Positions 1-9,113 of a stretch of 26,711 nt of DNA are shown here, piece after piece (the first letter of the stretch is position 1; each line of letters begins with the position of its first letter). The notes under the pieces were generated by a model. It did no database searches, had not been told where the DNA came from, and saw only the letters and a list, made by a program, of their open reading frames with translations. The DNA is from Candidatus Thorarchaeota archaeon (GTDB lineage: Archaea; Asgardarchaeota; Thorarchaeia; Thorarchaeales; Thorarchaeaceae). The stretch lies in contig JAEORN010000150.1 of NCBI GenBank assembly GCA_016840825.1, forward strand, positions 1 through 26,711, given 5' to 3'. The translations under genes and the position numbers were made by a program.

Positions 1-3000
1 TACGATGCCAGCCTCTATGAGAGCGGAGTCCTAATTACTCGAGTTGATACTACTTTGGGAAGTGGTGATGGTATCGTACAGGTAAGATCTGATTCAATTT
101 CTGATCTCTCTTTAGGTGCATGGATTCCGGGACAGGAGTTTGTTGATGAAGTTGCTAGCTTTGCTGTCGAGGTGCTTTCACAAGAAGGTACATCTTTCAG
201 AGTACGAGTGACCACGAATCCTATCGATGGATGGCTTGATGAATCCACGTTGAGTGGTACATCGCATCTTGACTACCAGACTCCAGTTATGGCGACGAAT
301 TCGATTGGCACGATATATTGTGTCTATTCAGTCTGGAATTCCTCGATAAGCCAATACTCGATTCAAGCAAGATACAGTGATGATGGGGGTTATTCGTGGT
401 CTGATGCGTTTAGCTTCTTTAATACCTCATACTCATACATCAATCCTTCACTGGCAATAGATCCTTATGATGACTCGTTATACATTGCATATGAGAGTAC
501 AGATGGTGCTACTCATGACGCGCGATTAGTTCGATTCTCATCTGATCATAATCTTATTACGTCCACAACAGTATCTGTCAACTCCCAAGATCCAAGTATT
601 GCCACTGATTATGTATATGGAGCCACAAACTACCTTATGATTGCCTATGAAGCTTGGACTGGTGGATCCAGCTCTGTTATTGAGGTAGCTGTAAGTACAG
701 ACCAAGGAACTACTTGGATTCTCAGGGATTCACTTAGTATTGATACCTACAACATTCAACCCGAGATTGTTGGTTCATACGGATTTGATGGGGTGAATAG
801 ATGGCATGTTGTTTTTGTTGGAGGAAATTCCATTAGCAATATCACAAAGATTGTAGCAGCACGATCGAGTGACTATTTCGATACTATGAATGGATGGACC
901 ACGACATTTTCAGTAACAATATCCAATCCAACAATAACCGCAATTCGTGGTTCGCCGGAGGTATTCTTTGCATGGACAGTGAACTCATACGAAGTCAACG
1001 CAGCGTTTCAGCATGACCTATACATATGGTATAGTGCAGACCATGCAGAATCGATCAGTGCTAATACACTGCTAATGTCAACGACTGATGATGAGAAATA
1101 TCCTACTCTGGCTGCAGACAACCAGGGTAGCGTAAGATATGAGAAAGGCGTTGTGATTCTATCCTATTACAATGGGGATGATGTTTGCATCAGGAGAATG
1201 TATTATGACCGTCCTGACTTACTTGGTGATGAAGAGATTCTTTGTAGTACGGGATATGATATTTCAGGTGGCATAGCTGTTGCAAGTCACTACATCAGTA
1301 GTTCAGTTGGTAGATTCTATCCAGTAGTTGCATGGATGAATGACACTACTAGTCATGACATTGTCTACGCAGTTCCTGGTTACTACAAGGAGTTTGGAGC
1401 CTCCTCTCCAGGATATACAATTACAGTCAACGGGCAGGATTATACCTGTCCTATAACAATAGGATTGATGTTCGGATACGACTATGATATCGAGGTTGGC
1501 TCATATCATTACACAAGTAGCACTGAAAGAATGAGGTTCGATTCATGGCAGATTACACCAGGAGGAGAATATACGGGTTATCAGAATTTCACTATTGCCT
1601 CAAATCGATTTGATACTGGTTATGATCTATTATCGATAACGCAATATTATCTAACGGTAACATCAACATACGGCACTACAGGAGGAGCAGGATGGTATGA
1701 TTCAGGAACAACTGCACATGCATCATTGAATACAAACATCGTACCAGGTGCAGCAGGAGTACAATATGTCTTTACTTCATGGGGAGGAGACGCTTCAGGG
1801 TTTGACTATTCATCTTCAAATGGAATATTGATGGATGGAGCTAAGACTGCTACTGCAGGATGGAAGACGCAGTATTTCCTGACTGTAAATTCAGACCACG
1901 GTTCTACCGGTGGAGAAGGATGGTATGACAGTGGATCAAGTGCATACGCCTCTGTAAATGCAGGGATTATTACTGGAGGAACTGGAATACAATATGTGTT
2001 CACCTCTTGGACAGGAGATGCCAGTGGTTCAGATCATTCATCCTCAGATTCAATAACCATGAATAGCCCCAAGAGTGCTACAGCTGATTGGAAAACACAA
2101 TACTATCTCACTGTTTCTTCAGACCATGGCACTATTGGAGGAGATGGATGGTATGATGCAGGGACTCTAGCTAGCGCCAGTATTGATACAGATCTAATCG
2201 CTGGCGATACTGGGGTTCAATATGAGTTCATAGAGTGGATTGGCGATGCCACAGGCTTAGATTATGCTGCATCAGATTCAATCACCATGGATGGACCAAA
2301 AACAGCAACTGCGAGATGGGAAACCCAATACTATCTTATGATTCAATCGGACTATGGATCAGTTTCTGGGGATGGATGGTATGCAGCTGGAGCTACTGCT
2401 CATGCAATGCTGGACACAGATATTATAGATGTGCAGACAGGCGAACGTATAGCCTTTCAGAACTGGAAAGATGATGCGACCGGTACAGACTATTCAACTT
2501 CTGATGATATCAGCATGGATGGACCAAAGATGGCAACAGCTGTTTGGGAAACAGAATTCTTCTTCACAATCGAAACAGAGCATAGTACTTCATCGTCACA
2601 GGGATGGTACATCGAGAATAGTACCGTTTATGCAGGTCTGGACTCTGGAATTGTTACTGGTGATACGGGTACTAGGTATCGATTTGATGAATGGAGCGGA
2701 GACGCTTCAGGATCGGATTACGCTGAATCAGAAGGAATCTTCCTTGATAGACCCAAGACAGCTCAAGCTATATGGATAACTCAATTCAATCTGATATGCG
2801 ATACGAATCCCAATGATATCACACCACAACCAACGATCACTCCATCAGGGAACTGGTTCAATATCAACACGAATGTCACAGTGACTGCGGAATCAGTAGA
2901 GGGATATCAATTCAGTTACTGGTTACTCGATGCTGTTCAGCTCGAAATAGGAGTAGACTCAATTGAAGTTACCATGAATGAACCGCATATTGCTATAGCA

Positions 3001-3198
3001 TTCTATGATTCGATAACCACTTCAACTACGACAACTACTACAACTGAGCCAACAGAAACATCAGGAACTACTGATACATCGACACCAACAATCTCTGATA
3101 ATCCCCTCTCGGGAATGTTGATGTTGGCCGTAGGCGTCGCAGGAATAGGAATTGTAGTGATATTGATAGCTGTAATGATCAAAAGAAAAGCAACATAG
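1..3198 (+). CDS. Large cell-surface protein with Asp-box motifs and InlB-type repeats, 5' end cut off
   Basis: The frame is open from base 1 with no stop, so the gene begins upstream of the window and the TTG at 55 is not its start. The 1065 visible residues hold an N-terminal region with two Asp-box motifs (S-x-D-x-G-x-x-W at about residues 126-133 and 232-239), as in BNR/sialidase-type beta-propellers. Five tandem 76-residue modules follow (about 548-927), resembling divergent InlB B-repeats, with conserved GWY, W-x-GDASG and K-T-A-x-A-x-W positions. A sixth, diverged module comes next (about 928-1003), then a Thr-rich stalk (about 1006-1032), one hydrophobic helix and the tail IKRKAT. This predicts an extracellular protein anchored at its C-terminus. 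No sialidase catalytic residues can be assigned, so binding or adhesion is a likelier role than catalysis. It converges on the VWA gene, with a hairpin between them. Confidence 0.88.
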   Translation, partial: YDASLYESGVLITRVDTTLGSGDGIVQVRSDSISDLSLGAWIPGQEFVDEVASFAVEVLSQEGTSFRVRVTTNPIDGWLDESTLSGTSHLDYQTPVMATNSIGTIYCVYSVWNSSISQYSIQARYSDDGGYSWSDAFSFFNTSYSYINPSLAIDPYDDSLYIAYESTDGATHDARLVRFSSDHNLITSTTVSVNSQDPSIATDYVYGATNYLMIAYEAWTGGSSSVIEVAVSTDQGTTWILRDSLSIDTYNIQPEIVGSYGFDGVNRWHVVFVGGNSISNITKIVAARSSDYFDTMNGWTTTFSVTISNPTITAIRGSPEVFFAWTVNSYEVNAAFQHDLYIWYSADHAESISANTLLMSTTDDEKYPTLAADNQGSVRYEKGVVILSYYNGDDVCIRRMYYDRPDLLGDEEILCSTGYDISGGIAVASHYISSSVGRFYPVVAWMNDTTSHDIVYAVPGYYKEFGASSPGYTITVNGQDYTCPITIGLMFGYDYDIEVGSYHYTSSTERMRFDSWQITPGGEYTGYQNFTIASNRFDTGYDLLSITQYYLTVTSTYGTTGGAGWYDSGTTAHASLNTNIVPGAAGVQYVFTSWGGDASGFDYSSSNGILMDGAKTATAGWKTQYFLTVNSDHGSTGGEGWYDSGSSAYASVNAGIITGGTGIQYVFTSWTGDASGSDHSSSDSITMNSPKSATADWKTQYYLTVSSDHGTIGGDGWYDAGTLASASIDTDLIAGDTGVQYEFIEWIGDATGLDYAASDSITMDGPKTATARWETQYYLMIQSDYGSVSGDGWYAAGATAHAMLDTDIIDVQTGERIAFQNWKDDATGTDYSTSDDISMDGPKMATAVWETEFFFTIETEHSTSSSQGWYIENSTVYAGLDSGIVTGDTGTRYRFDEWSGDASGSDYAESEGIFLDRPKTAQAIWITQFNLICDTNPNDITPQPTITPSGNWFNINTNVTVTAESVEGYQFSYWLLDAVQLEIGVDSIEVTMNEPHIAIAFYDSITTSTTTTTTTEPTETSGTTDTSTPTISDNPLSGMLMLAVGVAGIGIVVILIAVMIKRKAT
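1642..2781 (+). repeat. Five tandem 228-bp coding repeats (76-residue InlB-like modules)
   Basis: Repeat units start at 1642, 1870, 2098, 2326 and 2554. Each is exactly 228 bases. Every unit begins with an aromatic beta-strand of the type QYYLTV and ends with a K-T-A-x-A-x-W strand. Units 1-3 are closest to each other. Unit 5 has lost the Gly-rich turn that precedes GWY. The uniform length points to expansion by unequal recombination. Confidence 0.85.
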
Positions 3199-3218
3199 CT
3201 ACTCGTTCCATCTTGAAT

Positions 3219-3256
3219 AAAAAAAAGTAGGGCTATAGATTGAGTTCTATAGCCTT
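3219..3256 (-). terminator. Hairpin with a T-tract between convergent genes
   Basis: A 9-bp perfect stem pairs 3231-3239 with 3246-3254 (GGCTATAGA/TCTATAGCC). It has a 6-base loop and can extend by one wobble and one A-T pair to 3229-3256. Eight A residues at 3219-3226 read as a T-tract on the minus strand just after the stem. This gives an intrinsic-type terminator for the minus-strand VWA gene. The same stem could also stop plus-strand transcripts from the surface gene. Confidence 0.7.
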
Positions 3257-3262
3257 CATCGA

Positions 3263-4144
3263 TTACATTGATTTCTTTCGTAATTGCCGAAGAGCTTCTC
3301 TCACATCGTCCTCACTGACTTCTTCTTCCTTCACAGAGTATTCAGCTTCAGAAGGAGCACTCGACGGAGCTGCTCTATAAGCTCTTTTTGTCATTCCCTT
3401 TGATTTGATGCTGCTGAAGAGAGATTGAACTTTCTCCTCTGTTAGCTCTTCATCAGAGAACTCATCCATGCTGACTCCTAGTTCTTCGAGAATTTCTTTC
3501 TGAATAGCAAGCTTGTCAATCTCTTCGGTTGCCACTCCTGTGATGAGGCTTACAAGTTCCTCAGCCTTTGTTAGTGGGAAGAAAATCCCTTCAGTGTCTT
3601 TTGCTATCTTTTGAAATGTTTCCACGGCCTTCTCATAGTTTGTAATCTCGGGATAACATCCAACAGTATGATAGACAATCCCTTTTTCGTAGGCTACTTT
3701 GGTTTCTTTGTCCCATTTTGCACCATCGGGAGTTCCTTTTGGCCATCGATCACTAGATTCAACACCATGAGGTGGAGCATCAGCTACAAGTACAACTACC
3801 TTTGCAGCATCTCGTAGGAATTCCATTCTATTGGTGACTTGCATCGCAGTTGAAACAGCCTCTGGCCCGTCACCGCCACCAGATGCTTGCATATGCTTTA
3901 CGTTTTCCTCAATCTTGTGAGTATCGGAGGTTAACTCAAACTTCTGTGTAACCCAAGTGGTTTCCTCCGGCGGATGGTCACGGTATGCCACCAGCCCAAT
4001 CCTTAATCTATGACAAAGTTCCTCTTTCTTGATCGTTCGGATTATCTCAAGAATCTTTGACTTTGTTTGTTCTATGTATGGCCCCATAGATCCAGTGTTA
4101 TCAACAACGAACACTAAATCAAGTTGGCCTAACCTTTCTGACAT
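3263..4144 (-). CDS. Cytosolic von Willebrand factor A domain protein, VwkA-like
   Basis: The frame opens at a GTG at 4216. I prefer the ATG at 4144 because GAGGT (minus strand, 4152-4156) lies 7 bases upstream and the VWA fold begins at once. The product is 293 residues with no signal peptide. The VWA domain spans about residues 8-205, with the metal-site motif D-N-T-G-S (15-19), YRDH (about 54-57), GGGDGPEA (89-96) and ADAPPHG (121-127). The last three are characteristic, as I recall, of the VWA group in eukaryotic alpha-kinase VwkA-type proteins. The first motif has Thr where classical MIDAS sites have Ser (DxSxS). A charged helical tail follows and no kinase domain is present. The likely role is metal-dependent protein binding, but the partner is unknown. 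The gene diverges from the GH4 gene. Confidence 0.82.
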   Translation of the reverse strand: MSERLGQLDLVFVVDNTGSMGPYIEQTKSKILEIIRTIKKEELCHRLRIGLVAYRDHPPEETTWVTQKFELTSDTHKIEENVKHMQASGGGDGPEAVSTAMQVTNRMEFLRDAAKVVVLVADAPPHGVESSDRWPKGTPDGAKWDKETKVAYEKGIVYHTVGCYPEITNYEKAVETFQKIAKDTEGIFFPLTKAEELVSLITGVATEEIDKLAIQKEILEELGVSMDEFSDEELTEEKVQSLFSSIKSKGMTKRAYRAAPSSAPSEAEYSVKEEEVSEDDVREALRQLRKKSM

Positions 4145-4218
4145 TGTTAAAACCTCAACAAGTGTGGGAGCCTCGTCGTGAGAGGATATAAGTTTCTGCT
4201 GTCTTGAAGAAAGCACCA

Positions 4219-4226
4219 GTTTTTTA
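4219..4226 (+). promoter_or_regulatory. Possible TATA-like element of the GH4 gene
   Basis: A T-rich stretch ending in TTTTTTAT sits about 52 bases before the GH4 start codon. That position would give a transcript start near 4247-4250 and a leader of about 30 bases carrying the ribosome site. It is judged on composition and spacing only. Confidence 0.25.
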
Positions 4227-4277
4227 TCATCATTTACTCTCGTGAGAATTTACATCTAGAGAAGAAGTGATGAGTTG

Positions 4278-5594
4278 ATGGCATCCACAAAGATTGTTCT
4301 TATTGGAGCAGGTAGTCTAAACTTTGGTCTCGGAACCTGTGGAAGTATATTCAATTCTGAAGTTCTAGCAGGAAGCCATGTGAGTCTGCATGACATCAAT
4401 GCAGAGAATCTGGAACTTGCTAGAGAGGCATGCCAAGAAAAGATCGATCGTGATAATCTCGATTTTACATTAGAAGCTACATCCAATCGTGAAGAAAGCC
4501 TGAAAGGAGCGAATTTCATTATCAATTCCATTGAAGTAGGACCGAGATTCTATTGGTGGAATTTGGATAAGAAAATACCATGGAAATATGGTAGCACTCA
4601 GGTCTTTGGAGAAAATGGAGGACCCGGAGGCATGTTTCATTCATTACGGGTAGTACCTCCAATCTTGGATATTTGTGAGGACATTAACAGAATCTGTCCC
4701 AATGCTACTCTCATCAATTATTCTAATCCTATGTCCAGAATTTGCTTAGCCATCAAAAGAAAATACCCCAATCTAAAGACAGTAGGTCTCTGTCACGAGA
4801 TTGCAGCGGTTGATTATATGCTTCCCAGGGTTCTGAAATTATCTTTAGAAGATGTGGACTTGTGGTGCGGTGGATTGAATCACATGGGAGCTATAATTGA
4901 AGCGAAACGCAGGGATACCAACGAAGATTTGATACCCGAGATTAGAGAGAAGGGCATTAAATTCTTGAAGAGATGGAGATGGAGTCTATCCTCAAGATTG
5001 ATGCATCCAGTTGATCTTACGCTCTACATTCTTGAGAAATACGGATATGTGCCTTACACAAATGACTCGCACTATGGAGAGTATATCGGTTGGGCAAAAG
5101 AGTTTGTCAACATGAGAGGCATCAAGAATTTCTACTTTTTCTATAGACAATCCCTCAAGTATAGAGCATATCAGATTCGAAGGAAGATTAGAAAGATGAA
5201 GGGATACGAGTTAGTGAAACCTGATGAAGAACGAGCCATCCCTATTATAGAAGGCATTCTCACAGACAGCAATCATCATGAACTATCAGTGAATCTACCG
5301 AACGACGGCATAATATCCAATCTCCCTGAAGATTCGGTCATTGAATGCCCAGCTACCGTTAATAAATCAGGAGTGCAGGGAATTCCACTCGGAGATTATC
5401 CAGAGCCACTCGTTGATCTGTTAAGGGATGAGGTTTACGTTCAAGATCTGGTTGTGAAAGCAATACTCAATAGATCTAGGGACTATGCGGTACAAGCTCT
5501 TCAAGCAGACTCTAATTTCCCACGTAAGGACCTGATCGATGCCTTTCTGGATGAGATGATGGAACTGCAGAAAGACTGGGTTGACCTGAAGTAG
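4278..5594 (+). CDS. Glycoside hydrolase family 4 protein (NAD- and metal-dependent glycosidase)
   Basis: GH4 enzymes use NAD+ and a divalent metal to break glycosidic bonds by an oxidation-elimination route in the cytosol. The 438-residue length fits the family. Counting from the TTG at 4275, visible features are the Rossmann motif GAGSLNFG (11-18), an acidic residue after the second strand (HDINAEN), FGENGGPGG (111-119), the NPMS motif at 151-154, GLCHE with Cys173, and GGLNH with His203. These match the substrate-binding Asn-Pro and the metal-binding Cys and His of the family. I start at ATG 4278 because GTGAT at 4267-4271 is 6 bases upstream. Substrate cannot be told from motifs alone; alpha-galactosidase, alpha-glucuronidase and galacturonidase subgroups are all possible. 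It stands alone, divergent from the VWA gene, and ends at a hairpin. Confidence 0.85.
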   Translation: MASTKIVLIGAGSLNFGLGTCGSIFNSEVLAGSHVSLHDINAENLELAREACQEKIDRDNLDFTLEATSNREESLKGANFIINSIEVGPRFYWWNLDKKIPWKYGSTQVFGENGGPGGMFHSLRVVPPILDICEDINRICPNATLINYSNPMSRICLAIKRKYPNLKTVGLCHEIAAVDYMLPRVLKLSLEDVDLWCGGLNHMGAIIEAKRRDTNEDLIPEIREKGIKFLKRWRWSLSSRLMHPVDLTLYILEKYGYVPYTNDSHYGEYIGWAKEFVNMRGIKNFYFFYRQSLKYRAYQIRRKIRKMKGYELVKPDEERAIPIIEGILTDSNHHELSVNLPNDGIISNLPEDSVIECPATVNKSGVQGIPLGDYPEPLVDLLRDEVYVQDLVVKAILNRSRDYAVQALQADSNFPRKDLIDAFLDEMMELQKDWVDLK

Positions 5595-5603
5595 TAGAAA
5601 GAC

Positions 5604-5630
5604 TGAGGCGATTCATCAAGAATCACCTCA
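5604..5630. terminator. Bidirectional hairpin between the GH4 and SBBP genes
   Basis: An 11-position stem pairs 5604-5614 with 5620-5630 (TGAGG-x-GATTC/GAATC-x-CCTCA). It has one C/A mismatch and a 5-base loop. It lies between two convergent genes, 9 bases after the GH4 stop and 12 bases beyond the other stop. No long T-tract follows on either side. Confidence 0.55.
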
Positions 5631-5642
5631 AGAAATCGATTC

Positions 5643-8600
5643 TTACGATGGACGTCTTCGAAATACAATCAGTACCAGTATTGCACCTAGACCAAATCCG
5701 AGTCCAACGGAACCCAAGATGATTATTGTATAATCATCAGGGTATGTCAAACCCGTTGTCATAATATCAGTAGTTGTTGTTCCCGTAGTGGTTGTTATTG
5801 TGGTGGTTGTGGACGTATTATAGATAGGAGTCACGAACACTGTCACATTATCAGTTGCTATGTTTCCTGAGGAATCATTTACAATCAAAGTGTAGAGGTA
5901 TAATCCAGCTTCGAGACCATCTACATTGATACTGATGCTTGTTCCATCCCAAGTGCCTGAACCTATCAAAGTGCCATTCCTGAGTATTTCGTATGAGTCA
6001 GGACGAAGGTCAGTAGGATACCATGTAATGTTATTCCCAACAGCACCCACTTCATAGGTTAAACCTGAAGGCGAATCAATCTCAGGACTCGTGGTATCAA
6101 GTACGGTAACAAAGACTGTGTCTGAGGTCTGATATCCGTATTCATCCCTCAGGCTAATTGTGATGTTATATACTCCAATATCTAGTCCATCAATGGAGAG
6201 AGAAACTGTATTATCCACACAGGGGGTCCAGGATACTGTAGTTGCATTGCCATCAATACGATAAAATGGTAGAGGCCACCAAACATCACCCAATGTCCAT
6301 GTAAGGTGATTATCTAGTGAACCCAATTCTATGGTAGTATCTGATGGCAAGCTCAAATCAGTCCTCTCTATTACCTTGACAAAGACTGTGTCACTGGTGT
6401 AGTATCCAAAGCCATCATAGACGGTGATTGTATGATTATATACGAATCCGACGGTAAGACCATCGATATTGAATTGTATCGTACCATTCTCAGACCAGCT
6501 TGTTAAACCTGTACTGGACCCATTCCCCTCAACCTTATACTGTCCAGGCATAAAATCCTCAATGGTCCAAAAGATGAAATTACCCACTGTATCTTCTACA
6601 TATATCAAATCCATAGGAGAACCCAAATTTGGCTTTGTAGCATCATAGAAGAAAATAACAGTTTCTTTGTATTCCGTGCCATAGATGTTTGTAGCCAAGA
6701 TAGTCAAATTACGAAAGCCATGTTGAATATCTGTCAAATATGAACCACTTGGGAATGCTGATGTATTTGCTGATCCATCCAGATAAATGGATAGAGAATA
6801 ATCAGTCGTATTGAATATGGTATAATTCACCCTAACATCTTCAAAACCGTAATTTGGGTCAATTGGACTCTCTATGATAATACGTACATTCTGAATGTCA
6901 AGTTTGAATATGAAGGCATCATTCCATCCTGCGTAAGTAGTATCATTAGCTCCCGATGTTGTTGGGAGATCATTGGAATGTGTAGCTCCAGATGCGACGA
7001 CATTATCATTGCTATCTAAAGAAATGGCGTATCCATGATCGTCCAGGGTTCCGCCAAAGAACGTAGAATAGAGTATTGTAGTTCCGACAGGATTCAGTTT
7101 ACTGATGAAGGCATCATAGTCTCCGTTGCTAGAAATATCATATGCATTGTTAGTTGTTGGAAAGTCAGCGGATAATGTTTCTCCAACGATGTATGCGTTA
7201 TCTGATGCATCAACTTGAATGTCCTTCCCGATATCCGTGTTGGAACCACCAAGGAATGTGGAATAAAGAAGAGACGAACCATCTGCACTAAGTTTGAAGA
7301 CAAATGCGTCATAGGTTCCTCCGTTGAAGCTAGTATCGTTTGCATTCAAACTGGTTGGAAAGTTTGCAGAGTTCGTGCAACCAGTGACATATGTATTATT
7401 TGAACTGTCAATGGCCAAGGAATATGTATAGTCCGCACCTGACCCTCCGATATAGGTTGAGAAAACGATGTTGGTGTAATCTGCACTCAATTTACAAACA
7501 AAGACATCTATGCTCTCACCAAAAGAAGTATTGTAAGCTCCCGGAGTAGTAGGAAAGTCTGCAGACACTGTACACCCTGTAAGATAACAATTGTTTGAAC
7601 TATCAAGGGCTATGGAGTATGCATATTCGTATCCGTTTCCTCCAATGTAGGTAGAATTGAGAAGATCAGAACCATCAGCATTCAACTTGAAAACGATGAC
7701 ATCATAATCTCCATCATAAGTTGTATCATTGGCACCGAGAGTAATGGGAAAATCAGATGATTGGGTCGCTCCAGCAATGTAGGCATTGTTCACACTATCA
7801 AGTGTAATTGAAACTCCATAATCGTTATCGGTTCCTCCAACGAATGTTGAATAGAGAAGAGTAGAACCATCCGCACTCAATTTGCAAACGAAAATTTCTA
7901 AGTACCCACTAGACGTGGTGTTGTACGCTCCACTTGTAGTAGGAAAGTCAGAAGAGCCAGCAGATCCTGTAACGTATGCATTATTAGAACTATCAACAGT
8001 TATTGAGTAACCGCGATCATCGACGGATCCACCAAGGAAAGTCGAATAAAGAAGAGTAGACCCATCTGAACTTAGTTTGCAAACAATGACATCATAGCCT
8101 CCATTCAAGCTTGTATCATTTGCTGTAGGTGTGGTTGGAAAATCTGAGGAAAGTGTTTCCGCTACGATGTAGACATTATCCGAGCTGTCTATATCCATGT
8201 CGTAAACACGATCATTGTATGACCCACCGAGGTATGTAGAGAAGAATAGAAGCGGGTCGATTATTAAGGGAGAATCCTTGTTATAGGAATCAATAATTCC
8301 AAATCCGAAGCTGCAATCAATTCCTTGTTTCTTGACAAACACCCCTCCTATTTCTTTCTGACCTGCCTTTGTTTCTTGGTAAATATACAAGTCTTTATCC
8401 AGTAGTGCGCCTATGGGTGTTTTCGCATTCAGTGAACCATCTATTTCAATAGTCAAATCATCAATGCCTTCATATCTCAACTCAATGTCCTCTGGATTCC
8501 CACCCGGTCTTACAATGAATTCGTACTTTATACCATCATTTGAAACATGATACACAAGATCGATGTTTTCATAGAGATCTGTGTACACAACCTCACGATA

Positions 8601-9071
8601 ACTACGTATACCACTATACCAATTACTGGGATCATTCCCAATGAAGAAATTGCTCGTGTGTGGAAGTATCTTGGAACCTTGTGGAATGACCTTATTGGCA
8701 CCCAGAAAGACTAGCTCAATTAGAGCTGGCTGACTTTGTTCATTCCTTATGGAACCAAGTTGGAGGTCCTGGGGTCTTGGGGTGGTTGTTGATGATAGCC
8801 TATACAATACACTAGAATCAGTGAATCCAATTCCAATTCCAAATGCTTCTCCATAGAAAATGACTTGATCATTATGAACTTGTCCCAGATTCTCAAGAAA
8901 CTGAGCTTCTACAGCTTGTTGTGCTTGTTCTTTAATCACAGATTCTTGCATTGGCTCTCTTTGATTTACTGAGTCAATTCCAATGTATGAATGGATAGCA
9001 ATCGAACCTGTAATCAGAAATAGAAATATCATAAAGAAAGAAACGAAGGTATAGTTCCTATGCATTCTCAT
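5643..9071 (-). CDS. Secreted SBBP beta-propeller surface protein with Ig-like domains and C-terminal anchor
   Basis: The frame can be read back to a TTG at 9119. I choose ATG 9071 because it places MRMHRN directly before a hydrophobic signal segment, has GGGTGG just upstream, and leaves a TATA-like box (9105-9113) outside the gene. The product is 1142 residues. After the signal comes a region of about 200 residues beginning near FLENLGQV that usually precedes SBBP repeats. Seven SBBP repeats of about 65 residues follow, each with an ST-(Y/F)-x-GG start, D-SS-x-NN-x-Y-(V/I) core and DFPTT motif. About four Ig-like modules (pattern IELG...W...IDGL..G.Y) come next, then a Thr-rich stalk, a membrane helix and the tail FRRRPS. 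The seven repeats probably close into one propeller. Ligand is unknown; an extracellular binding or adhesion role is inferred. Confidence 0.87.
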   Translation of the reverse strand: MRMHRNYTFVSFFMIFLFLITGSIAIHSYIGIDSVNQREPMQESVIKEQAQQAVEAQFLENLGQVHNDQVIFYGEAFGIGIGFTDSSVLYRLSSTTTPRPQDLQLGSIRNEQSQPALIELVFLGANKVIPQGSKILPHTSNFFIGNDPSNWYSGIRSYREVVYTDLYENIDLVYHVSNDGIKYEFIVRPGGNPEDIELRYEGIDDLTIEIDGSLNAKTPIGALLDKDLYIYQETKAGQKEIGGVFVKKQGIDCSFGFGIIDSYNKDSPLIIDPLLFFSTYLGGSYNDRVYDMDIDSSDNVYIVAETLSSDFPTTPTANDTSLNGGYDVIVCKLSSDGSTLLYSTFLGGSVDDRGYSITVDSSNNAYVTGSAGSSDFPTTSGAYNTTSSGYLEIFVCKLSADGSTLLYSTFVGGTDNDYGVSITLDSVNNAYIAGATQSSDFPITLGANDTTYDGDYDVIVFKLNADGSDLLNSTYIGGNGYEYAYSIALDSSNNCYLTGCTVSADFPTTPGAYNTSFGESIDVFVCKLSADYTNIVFSTYIGGSGADYTYSLAIDSSNNTYVTGCTNSANFPTSLNANDTSFNGGTYDAFVFKLSADGSSLLYSTFLGGSNTDIGKDIQVDASDNAYIVGETLSADFPTTNNAYDISSNGDYDAFISKLNPVGTTILYSTFFGGTLDDHGYAISLDSNDNVVASGATHSNDLPTTSGANDTTYAGWNDAFIFKLDIQNVRIIIESPIDPNYGFEDVRVNYTIFNTTDYSLSIYLDGSANTSAFPSGSYLTDIQHGFRNLTILATNIYGTEYKETVIFFYDATKPNLGSPMDLIYVEDTVGNFIFWTIEDFMPGQYKVEGNGSSTGLTSWSENGTIQFNIDGLTVGFVYNHTITVYDGFGYYTSDTVFVKVIERTDLSLPSDTTIELGSLDNHLTWTLGDVWWPLPFYRIDGNATTVSWTPCVDNTVSLSIDGLDIGVYNITISLRDEYGYQTSDTVFVTVLDTTSPEIDSPSGLTYEVGAVGNNITWYPTDLRPDSYEILRNGTLIGSGTWDGTSISINVDGLEAGLYLYTLIVNDSSGNIATDNVTVFVTPIYNTSTTTTITTTTGTTTTDIMTTGLTYPDDYTIIILGSVGLGFGLGAILVLIVFRRRPS
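6882..8249 (-). repeat. Seven tandem SBBP repeats (about 195 bp each)
   Basis: Seven units, six of 65 residues and one of 66, run without gaps. Each starts with a strand like LLYSTFLGG and ends with F-x-x-KL-x-x-DGS. DNA similarity between units is visible, for example in the recurring GAATAAAGAAGAG on the plus strand. Seven units match the blade count of a closed seven-bladed propeller. Confidence 0.82.
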
Positions 9072-9104
9072 CCAAAACCACCCTATGCGTAATGTAAACA
9101 CTAG

Positions 9105-9113
9105 GATAAATTT
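9105..9113 (-). promoter_or_regulatory. Possible TATA-like box of the SBBP gene
   Basis: Minus-strand AAATTTATC lies about 34-42 bases before ATG 9071. A start of transcription about 25 bases downstream would fall near 9084, just before the GGGTGG ribosome site. This also argues against translation from the TTG at 9119, which would lie upstream of the box. Confidence 0.35.

Noticed and set aside
55..57. TTG at 55 as the start of the first surface gene
   Set aside because: The same frame is open back to base 1 and reads like continuing protein, so the gene is cut by the window edge.
1..1640. Active sialidase call for the first surface protein
   Set aside because: Only Asp-box motifs are visible. 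These occur in many propellers, and the catalytic Arg triad and Tyr/Glu pair could not be identified.
2235..2779. Two plus-strand frames inside the repeat array
   Set aside because: They are out-of-frame readings of the InlB-like repeats, kept open by the repeat composition.
4267..4273. GTGATGA resembling a C box of a C/D guide RNA
   Set aside because: It overlaps the GH4 ribosome site and start, and no matching D box or terminal pairing was seen at a suitable distance.
6882..8249. Regular repeats considered as a CRISPR array
   Set aside because: The 195-base period, lack of constant repeats with unique spacers, and continuous coding show protein repeats.
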